In this document: one piece after another, positions 1 to 7,542 of the stretch
How the letters are laid out: the number at the start of each line of letters is the position of its first letter
How positions within the stretch are numbered: position 1 is the first letter of the stretch
Assembly (NCBI GenBank): GCA_027345905.1
Contig: DAIETC010000199.1
Location: forward strand, 1 to 17,678
Reading direction: 5' to 3'
Origin: Kineosporiaceae bacterium
GTDB lineage: Bacteria > Actinomycetota > Actinomycetes > Actinomycetales > Angustibacteraceae
Length of the DNA: 17,678 nucleotides
Translations under genes and position numbers: made by a program
Notes under the pieces: model-generated
What the model saw: only the letters and a program-made list of their open reading frames with translations
The model's database searches: none
What the model was told of the DNA's origin: nothing

Positions 1-891
1 GTAGCCGCACACCCGCAGCACTGGCGCCTGCAGGCTGTAGAAGCAGCGCTCGCCGATCCGAGCCGCGACCTCCGCACCCATGCCCAGGAACATCGGCGCC
101 TCGTGGACGACGATCAGCCGGCCGGTCTTGTCGACCGAGGCAGCCAGGGTGTCGACGTCCAGAGGCGAGAGGCTGCGCAGGTCGACGACCTCCAGGCTGT
201 GCCCCTCCTCGGCCGCGGCGCTCGCGGCCTCCATGCAGGTCTTGACCATCGGCCCGTAGGCCGCCAGCGTCACCTGATCGCCCTCGCGCACCACCCGCGC
301 CTGGTGCAAGGGCGTCGCCTGCGCCAAGGTCAGGTCGTCGGGCAGTTCGGCCTTCTCCCAGTAGCGCCGCTTCGGCTCGTAGAAGATCACCGGGTCGTCG
401 CTGGCGATCGCCTGCTGGATCATGAAGTGCGCGTCGAGCGGGTTGGAACAGCAGACCACCCGCAGACCGGCCGTGTGCGCGAAGTAGGCCTCGTTGCTCT
501 CGCTGTGGTGCTCGACGGCACCGATGCCGCCGCCTACCGGGATGCGGACGACGACCGGCAGCCGGACCGTGCCCAGCGAGCGGGCACGCATCTTGGCCAG
601 CTGGCTGACGATCTGGTCGAATGCGGGGTAGACGAACCCGTCGAACTGGATCTCGCAGACGGGGCGGTACCCGCGCAGGGCCATACCGATGGCGGTGCCG
701 ATGATCCCGGACTCGGCCAGCGGGGTGTCGATCACCCGGTCCTCCCCGAAGTCCTTCGACAACCCGTCGGTGATCCGGAACACCCCGCCCAGGGTGCCGA
801 TGTCCTCACCCATCAGCACGACCTTTGGGTCGGCGTCCATGGCGGCCCGCAGGCCGGTGTTCAGCCCTTTGGCCAACGTGATCTGGGCCAT
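1..891 (-). CDS. bkdB: 2-oxoacid (branched-chain type) dehydrogenase E1 component, beta subunit; partial, C-terminus cut by window edge
   Basis: Beta subunit of the thiamine-diphosphate E1 enzyme that decarboxylates 2-oxoacids and passes the acyl group to the lipoyl E2; cytoplasmic, an alpha2beta2 tetramer with the upstream gene's product. 297 codons are visible from the ATG at 891 to the left edge, about 30-40 short of the usual 325-340. Visible family marks are the GED near residue 28, the TPLAE motif with the likely ThDP-activating Glu60, and GAVEHHSESNEAYFAH (residues 124-139), which holds the conserved active-site histidine. The ATG shares one base with the stop of the E1-alpha gene (TGATG), so the two are translationally coupled. 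The substrate (branched-chain 2-oxoacid, arylpyruvate or pyruvate) cannot be fixed from sequence alone; the pat/paaN neighbours argue for amino-acid-derived 2-oxoacids. An E2 gene should follow to the left. Confidence 0.93.
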   Translation of the reverse strand, partial: MAQITLAKGLNTGLRAAMDADPKVVLMGEDIGTLGGVFRITDGLSKDFGEDRVIDTPLAESGIIGTAIGMALRGYRPVCEIQFDGFVYPAFDQIVSQLAKMRARSLGTVRLPVVVRIPVGGGIGAVEHHSESNEAYFAHTAGLRVVCCSNPLDAHFMIQQAIASDDPVIFYEPKRRYWEKAELPDDLTLAQATPLHQARVVREGDQVTLAAYGPMVKTCMEAASAAAEEGHSLEVVDLRSLSPLDVDTLAASVDKTGRLIVVHEAPMFLGMGAEVAARIGERCFYSLQAPVLRVCGY

Positions 892-2066
892 CAGTGGCTC
901 ACCTGCTCGGCCGGTTCGAACGAGTCGTGATAGGCGGTGAACTCGCGGCGCTCGGCGTCCAGGAGTGGATGCGCGTCGACGTACGCATGGTCGAACATGG
1001 TGCGGGGGTCGGGATTCGGCATCGCCAGGCAGCCCTCGCGGACCCGGACGGCGAGCAGATCGCTCTCGCGCTCGACCTCGGCGAAGAACGCGTCGTCTGC
1101 GAAGCCGGCCGCGACCAGGTGCAGCCGCAGCCGCCCGATCGGGTCGCGGCCCTTCCACACGTCCAGCTCGGCGGCGACTCGGTAGCGCGTGGGGTCGTCG
1201 GAGGTGGTGTGCGCGCCCATCCGGTAGGTGTAGGCCTCGACCAGGGTCGGCCCGTTGCCGCTGCGGGCGCGTTCGAGCGCGGCCCGGGTGACGGCGTACA
1301 CCGCGATCACGTCGTTGCCGTCGACCCGGACGCCGGGGAACCCGAAGCCCGCGGCCCTGCGGTACAAGGGAATCCGCGTCTGGCGTTCGGTGGGCGCGCT
1401 GATCGCCCACTGGTTGTTCTGGCAGAAGAACACCACGGGCGCGTTCTGCACGCTGGCGAACACGAAACCCTCGTTGACGTCGCCTTGGGCGCTCGCGCCG
1501 TCGCCGAAGTAGGCGATCACCGCAGTGTCTCGGTCGGGATTGCCGGTGCCGACGTCGCCGTCGCGCTGCACGCCCATCGCGTAGCCGGTGGCGTGCAGGG
1601 TCTGCGCCCCGATGACGATCGTGTAGAGATGGAAGTTCTTCTCGTGCGGGTCCCAGCCGCCGTGGTTCACGCCACGGAACAGGCCCAGCAGGTTCAGCGG
1701 GTCGACGCCCCGGCACCACGCGACCCCGTGCTCGCGGTAGGTGGGGAAGGCGTAGTCCTGGGGGGCCAGGGCCCGGCCCGAACCGACTTGCGCGGCCTCC
1801 TGCCCGAGCAGGCTGGCCCAGATGCCCAGCTCGCCTTGGCGCTGCAGTGCCGTCGCCTCAGTGTCGACCCGGCGGATCAGGACCAGGTCACGGTAGAAGC
1901 CGCGCAGGTCCTCGGCGCCCAGGTGCGCGGCGTACGGCGTGAACTCCGCGTTCTCGACCCGGTCCCCCTGCGGGGTGAGCAGCTGCACCAGGTCTGGGCC
2001 GCCATCGAGGGCGCTCACGGTGTTCGCGCTCGCCACCCCCGGGAGCCCGACTTCGCTGTCGGTCAC
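891..2066 (-). CDS. bkdA: 2-oxoacid (branched-chain type) dehydrogenase E1 component, alpha subunit
   Basis: Alpha subunit of the E1 heterotetramer, which binds ThDP-Mg2+ with the product of the next gene. The 391-residue protein has the ThDP signature from GDG (188-190) to the NN pair (217-218). It also has the phosphorylation-loop-like segment YRMGAHTTSDDPTRYR (281-296), which corresponds to the loop around the active-site His of human BCKDHA. I chose the GTG at 2066 because AAAGGAGA lies about 4 nt before it. A longer frame starting at 2117 would add 17 poorly conserved residues and skip this ribosome site. Genomes often label this family pyruvate dehydrogenase E1 alpha, but the actinobacterial homologues (BkdA of Mycobacterium) act on branched-chain 2-oxoacids. 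Coupled by a 1-nt overlap to the E1-beta gene. Confidence 0.93.
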   Translation of the reverse strand: MTDSEVGLPGVASANTVSALDGGPDLVQLLTPQGDRVENAEFTPYAAHLGAEDLRGFYRDLVLIRRVDTEATALQRQGELGIWASLLGQEAAQVGSGRALAPQDYAFPTYREHGVAWCRGVDPLNLLGLFRGVNHGGWDPHEKNFHLYTIVIGAQTLHATGYAMGVQRDGDVGTGNPDRDTAVIAYFGDGASAQGDVNEGFVFASVQNAPVVFFCQNNQWAISAPTERQTRIPLYRRAAGFGFPGVRVDGNDVIAVYAVTRAALERARSGNGPTLVEAYTYRMGAHTTSDDPTRYRVAAELDVWKGRDPIGRLRLHLVAAGFADDAFFAEVERESDLLAVRVREGCLAMPNPDPRTMFDHAYVDAHPLLDAERREFTAYHDSFEPAEQVSH

Positions 2067-2110
2067 GTCGTCTCCTTTGTCGATCCGCGGCGGGGGTCTC
2101 CCGGCGGAGC

Positions 2111-2123
2111 TGACCACTGGTCA
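2111..2123. promoter_or_regulatory. 13-bp palindrome upstream of bkdA (possible operator)
   Basis: TGACCACTGGTCA has perfect 6-nt arms around one central base, 45-57 nt upstream of the bkdA GTG and inside the 141-nt pat-bkdA gap, the largest gap in this operon. The site is in the right place for a regulator of a bkd transcription unit (Lrp/AsnC, GntR or TetR families are typical). I cannot assign a protein, and I see no convincing -10/-35 pair around it. Confidence 0.3.
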
Positions 2124-2207
2124 CCGTGCCCGGTGGTTGGTCGACCGCCTGGAACGGGCGCGATCCGCGGCCCGTGGTGCGGGTGCGCGTGGCTCGCTGA
2201 GGACAAC

Positions 2208-3314
2208 CTACTGCTCAGACGCTCGCCGGTGCGCCAGGAACTCAGCGGCGCTCTCCAGGAGGCGATCACCGGCGGCCGGCTCCCCGATCGTCGCTCGCAC
2301 CCCGTCGGCGCCGTACGGGCGGACGATCAGTCCCGCCTGCTCGAATGCCGCCGCCAGCTCGGGGGTGGCGTCGCCCACGGGGAACCAGACGAAGTTCGCC
2401 TGGGTCTGTGGCAGCTGCCAGCCTTGCGCGCGCAGGGCCGCCACGATGCGCTCGCGTTCGGCCACCAGGGCATCGACCCGCTCGGCAAGCTGCTGGCCTG
2501 CGGCCAGCGAGGCGACCGCGGCGTCCTGCGCGATGGTCGAGACACCGAACGGCACCGCTGTCTTGCGCAACGCCTCGGCGACGCTCGGGTGCGCGACCGC
2601 GTACCCCACGCGCAACCCGGCGAGCCCGTATGCCTTGGAGAACGTGCGCAGCACGACGACGTTGGGCCGGCGCCGGTGCAGCTCCAGGGAGTCCGGTGCC
2701 TGCGGGTCGCGCACGAACTCGACGTACGCCTCGTCCAGCACGACCAGGACGTCGGAGGGCACCTGCTTCAGCAGCCGGTTGAGCTCGTCGGCATGCACCG
2801 CCGGCCCGGTGGGGTTGTTCGGCGTGCAGACAAGGACCAGGCGGGTGCGCTCGTTGACCGCCGCCGACATGGCGGGTAGGTCGTGGCGCGCGTCCGGGGT
2901 AAGCGGGACCGGCACGCCCCTGGCGCCGGACAGCTGCACGACGATCGGGTAGGCCTCGAAGGAACGCCACGGGTAGACGACCTCGTCCCCCGCCCCGCAG
3001 GTCGCCGTCACGATCTGCCCCAGGACTCCGACGCTGCCGGTGCCCGTCACGACCGACTCGACCGCGACGTCCAGGTGCGCCGCGATGGCCGCGCTGAGCT
3101 CGGTGCACTGCAGGTCGGGGTAGCGGTTCAGCGAGCGGGCGGAGCGTGCCACGACGTCCAGCACCGAAGGCAGCGGCGGGTAGGGGTTCTCGTTCGACGA
3201 GATCTTGTACGTCGTCGCTCCCTGCCGTGCGGCGGCCGGCCGGCCGGGGATATAGGTCGCAACCCCGGACAGCACCTCGCGCAGGCGCACGACAGCGGGC
3301 TCGGTGGGCGTCAC
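2208..3314 (-). CDS. pat: Aromatic amino acid aminotransferase, Pat/HisC family (PLP-dependent)
   Basis: Fold-type I PLP aminotransferase that interconverts aromatic amino acids and arylpyruvates, or histidinol phosphate and its ketone if it acts as HisC. The 368-residue protein shows the N-terminal SSNENP (39-44), PNNPTG (165-170), DEAY (194-197) and the PLP lysine Lys227 in TFSKAYGLAG. I prefer Pat to HisC because of the GSVGVLGQ and WRSFEAYP stretches (93-123), typical of actinobacterial Pat, and because no his genes are near. The start is the GTG at 3314, whose GTGA overlaps the paaN stop by 4 nt; extending upstream would only read antisense through paaN. With bkdA/bkdB downstream it could supply the 2-oxoacid substrate, which is an inference. 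Confidence 0.85.
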   Translation of the reverse strand: MTPTEPAVVRLREVLSGVATYIPGRPAAARQGATTYKISSNENPYPPLPSVLDVVARSARSLNRYPDLQCTELSAAIAAHLDVAVESVVTGTGSVGVLGQIVTATCGAGDEVVYPWRSFEAYPIVVQLSGARGVPVPLTPDARHDLPAMSAAVNERTRLVLVCTPNNPTGPAVHADELNRLLKQVPSDVLVVLDEAYVEFVRDPQAPDSLELHRRRPNVVVLRTFSKAYGLAGLRVGYAVAHPSVAEALRKTAVPFGVSTIAQDAAVASLAAGQQLAERVDALVAERERIVAALRAQGWQLPQTQANFVWFPVGDATPELAAAFEQAGLIVRPYGADGVRATIGEPAAGDRLLESAAEFLAHRRASEQ

Positions 3315-5065
3315 AGCTGGCGCCGGGTGGTGACCACGCGGAACCTGCTGGCGACGAAGGCCGCGTCGACGTACGCAGCGTTCGCGGCGGGGTTCGCGCC
3401 GGTCCCGTGCAGGTCGCTGAACGCGGTGGTCTGGTTGACGTACACCTGACCGGTGAGGTTCTCGCTGAGCGCGACGCCGGCGTTCATGGCCGCCTCGCGG
3501 GCCCCCTCGAGCACCGCCTCGGACGTCGAGTACACCGCCGCGGTCATCGCCCCGTGCTCGCGGGTCGTCTCGACGAAGCGCTTCAGGGACTGTTCGGTCG
3601 AGTCGGTCGCGACCACCAGCACCACCGGCCCGAAGCACTCCCGCTCGTACGCCGACGTCGCGGACACGTCGAGGCTGACCACCCCGGGGGCTCGCACCAC
3701 CGCGTCGGGGTAGCCCGGGTGCTGCACGAGCCTGGACTCGAGGACGACCTGGCCGTCGCACGCGGTGGCCAGCTCGGCCAGACCGGCAGCGCTAGCCCGC
3801 ACCGCGTCGTTCACGGTGGCCCCCAGCAGCTCGACCGCCTTTACGTCATCGGCGGTCAGGTCGCGCACCGCCCCCGCCAGGCGTGCGGCCACCTCGTCGA
3901 ACGACAGGCGCCCCTGGTCGGTCTGGATGCCGGCCCTGGGGACGAGCACATTCTGCGGCGTGGTGCACATCTGCCCGCTGTACAGGCAGAACGAGAAAGC
4001 GAGGTTGGCGAGCAGCCCGGCCAGGTCGTCGGTCGAGTCGAGCACCACCGAGTTCACGCCGGACTTCTCCGCGAAGACCGACCTGGCCGGGGTGGCCGCC
4101 TGGGACTGCAACCAGCTCCCGAAGTCGGCGCCCCCCGTGTAGTCGACCAGCGCCACCGCGGGGTGCAACGCCAGCGTGCGAGCCAGCCCCTCGCCGTCCG
4201 CCTCGACGGCGAGGGTGACCAGGTCGGGCTCGAAACCGTTGGCGCGCAACGACTCGCGGATCGCCGAGACGGTGAGCGCAAGCGGCAGTACGGCCCGGGG
4301 GTGGGGTTTGACCACGACCGCGTTCCCCGTGGCGAGCGAGGCGAACAGGCCCGGGTAGCTGTTCCACGTCGGGAACGTGTTGCAGCCGATGACGAGGGCG
4401 ACACCACGCGGCACAATGCGGTACTCCTTGGCCAGCCGCACCGGCTCGCCACGTCCGGGTTTCTCCCAGACCACCGACGCCGGCATCCGTCGCTGTTCGA
4501 GCAGGGCGTGGGCGATCGCCTCGAGTCCGCGGTCCTGCGCGTGGGGGCCGGCCGCCTGGAACGCCATCACGAACGGCTGCCCCGTGGTGTGCATGACCGC
4601 GTGGGCCATCTCGAAAGAGCCCGCGTGGATCCGGTCCAGAGCGTCCAGGCAGACCGCTGCCCGGACCTCCGCGCCCGCATCGCGCCACGGGCCCATGGCG
4701 GCCGCGGCGGCCGCGAGCAGCCCGTCGACCTGCTGGTGCGGGTACTCCACCCGCAGGCTCGGACCGTACGGCGAGACCTCAGCGCCCAGCCAGGCGTCGG
4801 TCGCGGGCTGGTCGGCCAACTCCTCGAAGTGGCGGGTCAGGCGGCCCTCGAACGCCTCGCGCCCGGCGTCCGCCGCCCCCTCGCCGTACACGCGCGGCGA
4901 AGGGGATTCGGGGTAGCGCGAGTGCCAGGACCGCGTGCCGAGCGCCTCGATGGCCTGCGCCAGCGCTTCGGCATGCACGCCGACCAGGGCCCGCGCGGCC
5001 TGCGGCGCCGAGTCGGGCACCGGGTGCGGTGCTGGCCGCAGGACGTCGGCACCGCGGTCGCTCAT
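3311..5065 (-). CDS. paaN: PaaN-type aldehyde dehydrogenase (phenylacetate degradation)
   Basis: NAD(P)-dependent aldehyde dehydrogenase of the PaaN2 kind, expected to oxidise the semialdehyde formed when the ring of activated phenylacetyl-CoA is opened. The 584-residue protein lacks the MaoC-like hydratase domain fused to E. coli PaaZ, so a separate hydratase would be needed. Catalytic residues can be placed: Asn229 in GCNTFPTWN, cofactor Lys253 in VVKPHP, general base Glu333 in FAEKSG, nucleophile Cys367 in SGQMCTTPQ, and Glu476 in ECFGPV. The N-terminal ~130 residues are extra relative to ordinary aldehyde dehydrogenases, as in PaaN2. The ATG at 5065 fits family length better than the longer frame starting at 5137; its ribosome site (AGG) is weak. 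It overlaps pat by 4 nt and follows the hydrolase gene by 29 nt. Confidence 0.88.
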   Translation of the reverse strand: MSDRGADVLRPAPHPVPDSAPQAARALVGVHAEALAQAIEALGTRSWHSRYPESPSPRVYGEGAADAGREAFEGRLTRHFEELADQPATDAWLGAEVSPYGPSLRVEYPHQQVDGLLAAAAAAMGPWRDAGAEVRAAVCLDALDRIHAGSFEMAHAVMHTTGQPFVMAFQAAGPHAQDRGLEAIAHALLEQRRMPASVVWEKPGRGEPVRLAKEYRIVPRGVALVIGCNTFPTWNSYPGLFASLATGNAVVVKPHPRAVLPLALTVSAIRESLRANGFEPDLVTLAVEADGEGLARTLALHPAVALVDYTGGADFGSWLQSQAATPARSVFAEKSGVNSVVLDSTDDLAGLLANLAFSFCLYSGQMCTTPQNVLVPRAGIQTDQGRLSFDEVAARLAGAVRDLTADDVKAVELLGATVNDAVRASAAGLAELATACDGQVVLESRLVQHPGYPDAVVRAPGVVSLDVSATSAYERECFGPVVLVVATDSTEQSLKRFVETTREHGAMTAAVYSTSEAVLEGAREAAMNAGVALSENLTGQVYVNQTTAFSDLHGTGANPAANAAYVDAAFVASRFRVVTTRRQL

Positions 5066-5094
5066 ACCAGCGAGCCTATCCGCCGGCGCGCCGG

Positions 5095-5790
5095 CTACGA
5101 CACGTGCTCGCGCAGGAACTGCACCGCTCGTCCCCACGCGAGGTCGGCCAGCTGGGGGTCGTACGTGCCCAGCTGGTTGTCCTCGTTGTGGAACGCGTGA
5201 CCGGCCGGGTAGTAGAAGAAGTCCACCTGCGCGCCGGACTCCTTGCGAATCTGCTGCTCCTGGGCACGGGCCTGCTCTACCGGGTAGAACGCGTCCTGCT
5301 CACCGTAGTGGCCCTGAACGGCGGCGCGCAGACCGCCGTAGGACTGGGGGATCGCGGGGCCGGCTCCGTAGAACGGGACAGCCGCCGCGACGGCATCCCC
5401 CTGCTGGGCCGCGAGCAACAGCACGAAACCACCGCCCATGCAGAACCCGATGGCGCCGACCCGCTGGGAGGTGACGGCCTCGTGGCCCAGCAGGAAGTCG
5501 ACGGCACCGCCCAGGTCGGTCGCCGCCTGCTCGACGGACAGGTCGTTCATCAGCTGGGCGGCGGTGCCCTCGTCGTGCGCGATGCGGCCCCCGAACAGGT
5601 CCGGGGCCAGGGCGACGAACCCTTCGCGGGCCAGCTGGTCGGCGACGGAGGCGACGTGGTCGTCCAGCCCCCACCATTCCTGGATGACGATCACGCCGGG
5701 GCCCGACCCGCTCGCCGGAAGCGCCAGGTAGCCGTGCGCCTGATGGCCGTTGCTGGCGAAGGTCACGTTCTGACGCGGGTTGTCGTCCAT
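5095..5790 (-). CDS. Dienelactone hydrolase family protein
   Basis: Alpha/beta-hydrolase of the dienelactone hydrolase family, probably cytoplasmic (no signal peptide). The 231 residues match the family length. The triad and the switching glutamate are visible: Glu38 in IQEWWGL, nucleophile Cys117 in GFCMGG, Asp166 in GEQDAFYP and His198 in PAGHAFHN. Cys instead of Ser as nucleophile is characteristic of true DLH enzymes. The ATG at 5790 is preceded by GGAGAGGA about 7 nt upstream. It is the first gene of the leftward operon and lies 29 nt before paaN. Its substrate is unknown; a lactone or ester arising in aromatic ring breakdown would suit the neighbours, but such hydrolases are also common as general detoxification enzymes. 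Confidence 0.88.
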   Translation of the reverse strand: MDDNPRQNVTFASNGHQAHGYLALPASGSGPGVIVIQEWWGLDDHVASVADQLAREGFVALAPDLFGGRIAHDEGTAAQLMNDLSVEQAATDLGGAVDFLLGHEAVTSQRVGAIGFCMGGGFVLLLAAQQGDAVAAAVPFYGAGPAIPQSYGGLRAAVQGHYGEQDAFYPVEQARAQEQQIRKESGAQVDFFYYPAGHAFHNEDNQLGTYDPQLADLAWGRAVQFLREHVS

Positions 5791-5826
5791 GCCGACGTCC
5801 TCTCCGTCTGGTCCGGATCACTGCCT

Positions 5827-5869
5827 TTGGGATGTTAACCAGCCGCCAATTGGGATGTTAACGAGCCGC
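5827..5869 (-). promoter_or_regulatory. Tandem direct repeat with candidate promoter for the DLH-paaN-pat operon
   Basis: TTGGGATGTTAAC[c/g]AGCCGC occurs twice (5827-5846 and 5850-5869), 23 nt apart start to start, with one mismatch. Read on the minus strand the two copies supply TTAACA (5861-5856, one mismatch from TTGACA) and TAACAT (5837-5832, four of six to TATAAT), separated by 18 nt. Transcription would start about 35 nt before the dienelactone hydrolase ATG. The repeats are AT-richer than their surroundings, and each contains the palindrome GTTAAC. They could therefore be a promoter, a tandem operator, or both. This is inferred from sequence only. Confidence 0.5.
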
Positions 5870-5940
5870 GCGCCAGGTTCGCCCACCGGGCGCCGCACTG
5901 GCGCGTTACCTACGCTGTCAGTGACCGCACCGGCCAGCGC

Positions 5941-5955
5941 AAGGGAACCGCCATC
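5941..5955 (+). promoter_or_regulatory. Ribosome binding site in front of an ATC codon (possible true ndh start)
   Basis: AAGGGA at 5941-5946 is the best Shine-Dalgarno match in the ndh leader. Six nt downstream, in frame with ndh, is ATC (5953-5955), not ATG, GTG or TTG. The first conventional in-frame start, GTG at 5980, has no purine-rich site before it. Either translation starts at the rare codon ATC, which would add nine residues beginning I-N-Q-P, or it starts at GTG 5980 without a clear ribosome site. Confidence 0.35.
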
Positions 5956-5979
5956 AACCAGCCCAGCAGCAGCCCCACG

Positions 5980-7239
5980 GTGGAACGACCGCGGGTGGTC
6001 GTCATCGGCGGCGGGTTCGCCGGACTCAGCGCCGTCCGCGAGCTCGCCGTCGCCGACGTCGAGGTGACCCTGGTCGACCGGCACCCGTACAACACCTTCC
6101 AGCCCTTGCTGTACCAGGTGGCGACCGGCGCGCTGAACCCCGGCGACGTCACCTATGCGCTGCGGGCCTTCATCAGTCGATACCGCAACGCGACGTTCGT
6201 CAGGGCCAGCGTCACCTCGGTCGACCCGCAGGCCCAGCTCGTGCACACGGACGAGTCCGGTCCGCTGCCGTACGACGACCTCGTCGTCGCCTGCGGCGTG
6301 GCGACCAACTACTTCGACATTCCGGGTGCCGCCGAGCACTCGATCAGCATCTACACGCGGGCGGGCGCGATCGCCGCGCGGGACCGGGTCCTGTCGGCCC
6401 TGGAGAAGGTGTCGCTTCGCCGCACGGACACGCCCGCGCCCGTCGTGGTCGTCGTCGGAGGTGGGGCGACCGGGGTCGAGATGGCCGGGGCGCTGGCAGA
6501 GCTGCGCAACGAGGCGATCCCCCTGGCCTACCCCGAGATCCAGGTCGGCGAGGTGCAGATCATCCTGGCCGAGATGGGCGAGCACGTCCTCGGGCCCTTT
6601 CATCCCTCGCTTCGCCGCTACGCGGCCGGCGCCCTACGCCGACGCGGGGTGGACCTGCGGCTGGGCACCTCGCTGCAGGCGGTCAACGCCGACTCGGTCG
6701 TCGTCCGGGGTCCCAGCGGCGAGAGCCAGACCATCTCGTGCGTGGCGACGATCTGGGCCACCGGCGTGAGCGCAGCCCCGGTGGTGCGGGACTGGAACCT
6801 GCCCACCGGGCCCGGGGGCCGGATCCCGGTGGGCGCCGACCTACGCGTTGTCGGGTGCCCCCAGATCTTCGCGGTGGGCGACGTTGCCGCGACCGAGCAC
6901 CCGCTGCCGCAGCTGGCACAGCCGGCGATCCAGTCCGGCAAGCACGCCGGTGTGCAGATTCGCCGGCTGCTCGCGGGTGCGCCCAGCCAGGCTTTCCACT
7001 ACAAGGACAAGGGGATCATGGCGACGATCGGGCGCAGCGCCGCGGTCGTGCAGCTGCCCTTCGGGCTGCGCATGCGCGGCCTGCCCGCCTGGCTCGTGTG
7101 GCTGGCGTTGCACATCCTCACGCTGGTCGGTAACCGCAACCGGCTGGCCACGATGATCAACCTGTCGGTGCGGTACTTCACCTGGCCCCGCAGCCTGAAC
7201 ATCGTGGTCGGCGACCCCGTCGACACCCCTTTGCGGTGA
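5980..7239 (+). CDS. ndh: Type II NADH dehydrogenase (NDH-2), NAD(P)/FAD-dependent oxidoreductase
   Basis: Single-subunit flavoprotein that passes electrons from NADH to membrane quinone without pumping protons. The 419 residues match NDH-2 enzymes. The FAD-binding GGGFAG is at 10-15, the NADH-binding GGGATG at 160-165, the second FAD contact in CPQIFAVGD at 293-301, and the quinone-site motif AQPAIQSG at 313-320. The hydrophobic stretch LPAWLVWLALHILTLVG (368-384) and the basic residues after it form the usual C-terminal membrane anchor. The start given is the GTG at 5980, the first conventional codon, but a better ribosome site stands before the in-frame ATC at 5953. It is transcribed divergently from the DLH operon. 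Confidence 0.92.
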   Translation: MERPRVVVIGGGFAGLSAVRELAVADVEVTLVDRHPYNTFQPLLYQVATGALNPGDVTYALRAFISRYRNATFVRASVTSVDPQAQLVHTDESGPLPYDDLVVACGVATNYFDIPGAAEHSISIYTRAGAIAARDRVLSALEKVSLRRTDTPAPVVVVVGGGATGVEMAGALAELRNEAIPLAYPEIQVGEVQIILAEMGEHVLGPFHPSLRRYAAGALRRRGVDLRLGTSLQAVNADSVVVRGPSGESQTISCVATIWATGVSAAPVVRDWNLPTGPGGRIPVGADLRVVGCPQIFAVGDVAATEHPLPQLAQPAIQSGKHAGVQIRRLLAGAPSQAFHYKDKGIMATIGRSAAVVQLPFGLRMRGLPAWLVWLALHILTLVGNRNRLATMINLSVRYFTWPRSLNIVVGDPVDTPLR

Positions 7240-7241
7240 GG

Positions 7242-7280
7242 GCGCGGGCCTGCGCACAACCGCACAATGGCCCGCCGCGC
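7242..7280 (+). terminator. GC-rich imperfect hairpin after ndh
   Basis: GCGCGGGCC (7242-7250) can pair with the segment at 7269-7280, giving 5+4 base pairs with a 3-nt bulge and an 18-nt loop, starting 3 nt after the ndh stop. No T-run follows, so this may be only a weak or non-intrinsic terminator, or a consequence of high GC. Confidence 0.25.
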
Positions 7281-7303
7281 CGGGCAGGGTGCACACTCAA
7301 GGG

Positions 7304-7528
7304 ATGAAGCCACGATCGTCAGGCCAGCGGCGGGTCATCCCGGGCAGCCCGTTCAACGTGCCCGACCCCGGCCCCGGCGAGAGCTACGACATCGACGACC
7401 AGGTCGTGCACGACCGGCACGGGTTGGGCCGGGTCATCGAGAAGACCGGCACCCACGAGGTGGTCGTCGACTTCGGGTCGACCTGCCGGCGGATTCCGCT
7501 GCCCAGCACCAAGCTCACGAAGCTCTGA
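7304..7528 (+). CDS. Small protein with Tudor-like (UvrD C-terminal/DUF3553-like) module
   Basis: 74-residue protein of unknown function. Residues 28-74 (YDIDDQVVHDRHGLGRVIE... to ...VVVDFGSTCRRIPLPSTKL) have the pattern of the short beta-barrel module at the C-terminus of UvrD/PcrA helicases and in DUF3553-type small proteins: a V-x-H-x-x-x-G-x-G-x-V strand pair followed by V-x-V-D-F-G and a basic strand. In those proteins the module contacts RNA polymerase or nucleic acid; whether this one does is unknown. Residues 1-27 look disordered and Pro-rich. The ATG at 7304 has AAGGG only 1 nt before it, and an in-frame GTG at 7289 would add five residues. The gene lies 64 nt after ndh and 14 nt before the next gene. 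Third positions are almost all G/C, as in a real gene. Confidence 0.75.
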   Translation: MKPRSSGQRRVIPGSPFNVPDPGPGESYDIDDQVVHDRHGLGRVIEKTGTHEVVVDFGSTCRRIPLPSTKLTKL

Positions 7529-7542
7529 CCTGCCTCGCTGGC

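Noticed and set aside
894..2879. Long open frame on the plus strand across the bkdA and pat genes
   Set aside because: Antisense to well-identified genes; such frames stay open because codons end in G/C. The translation is rich in Arg, Gly, Val and Gln with no recognisable domain.
2208..3314. Histidine-biosynthetic HisC
   Set aside because: Same family, but Pat-like sequence features and the paaN/bkd context, without any his genes, favour an aromatic aminotransferase. HisC activity is not excluded.
3146..5200. 684-codon plus-strand open frame over paaN
   Set aside because: It mirrors paaN, whose catalytic residues are all on the minus strand; the product has no recognisable family.
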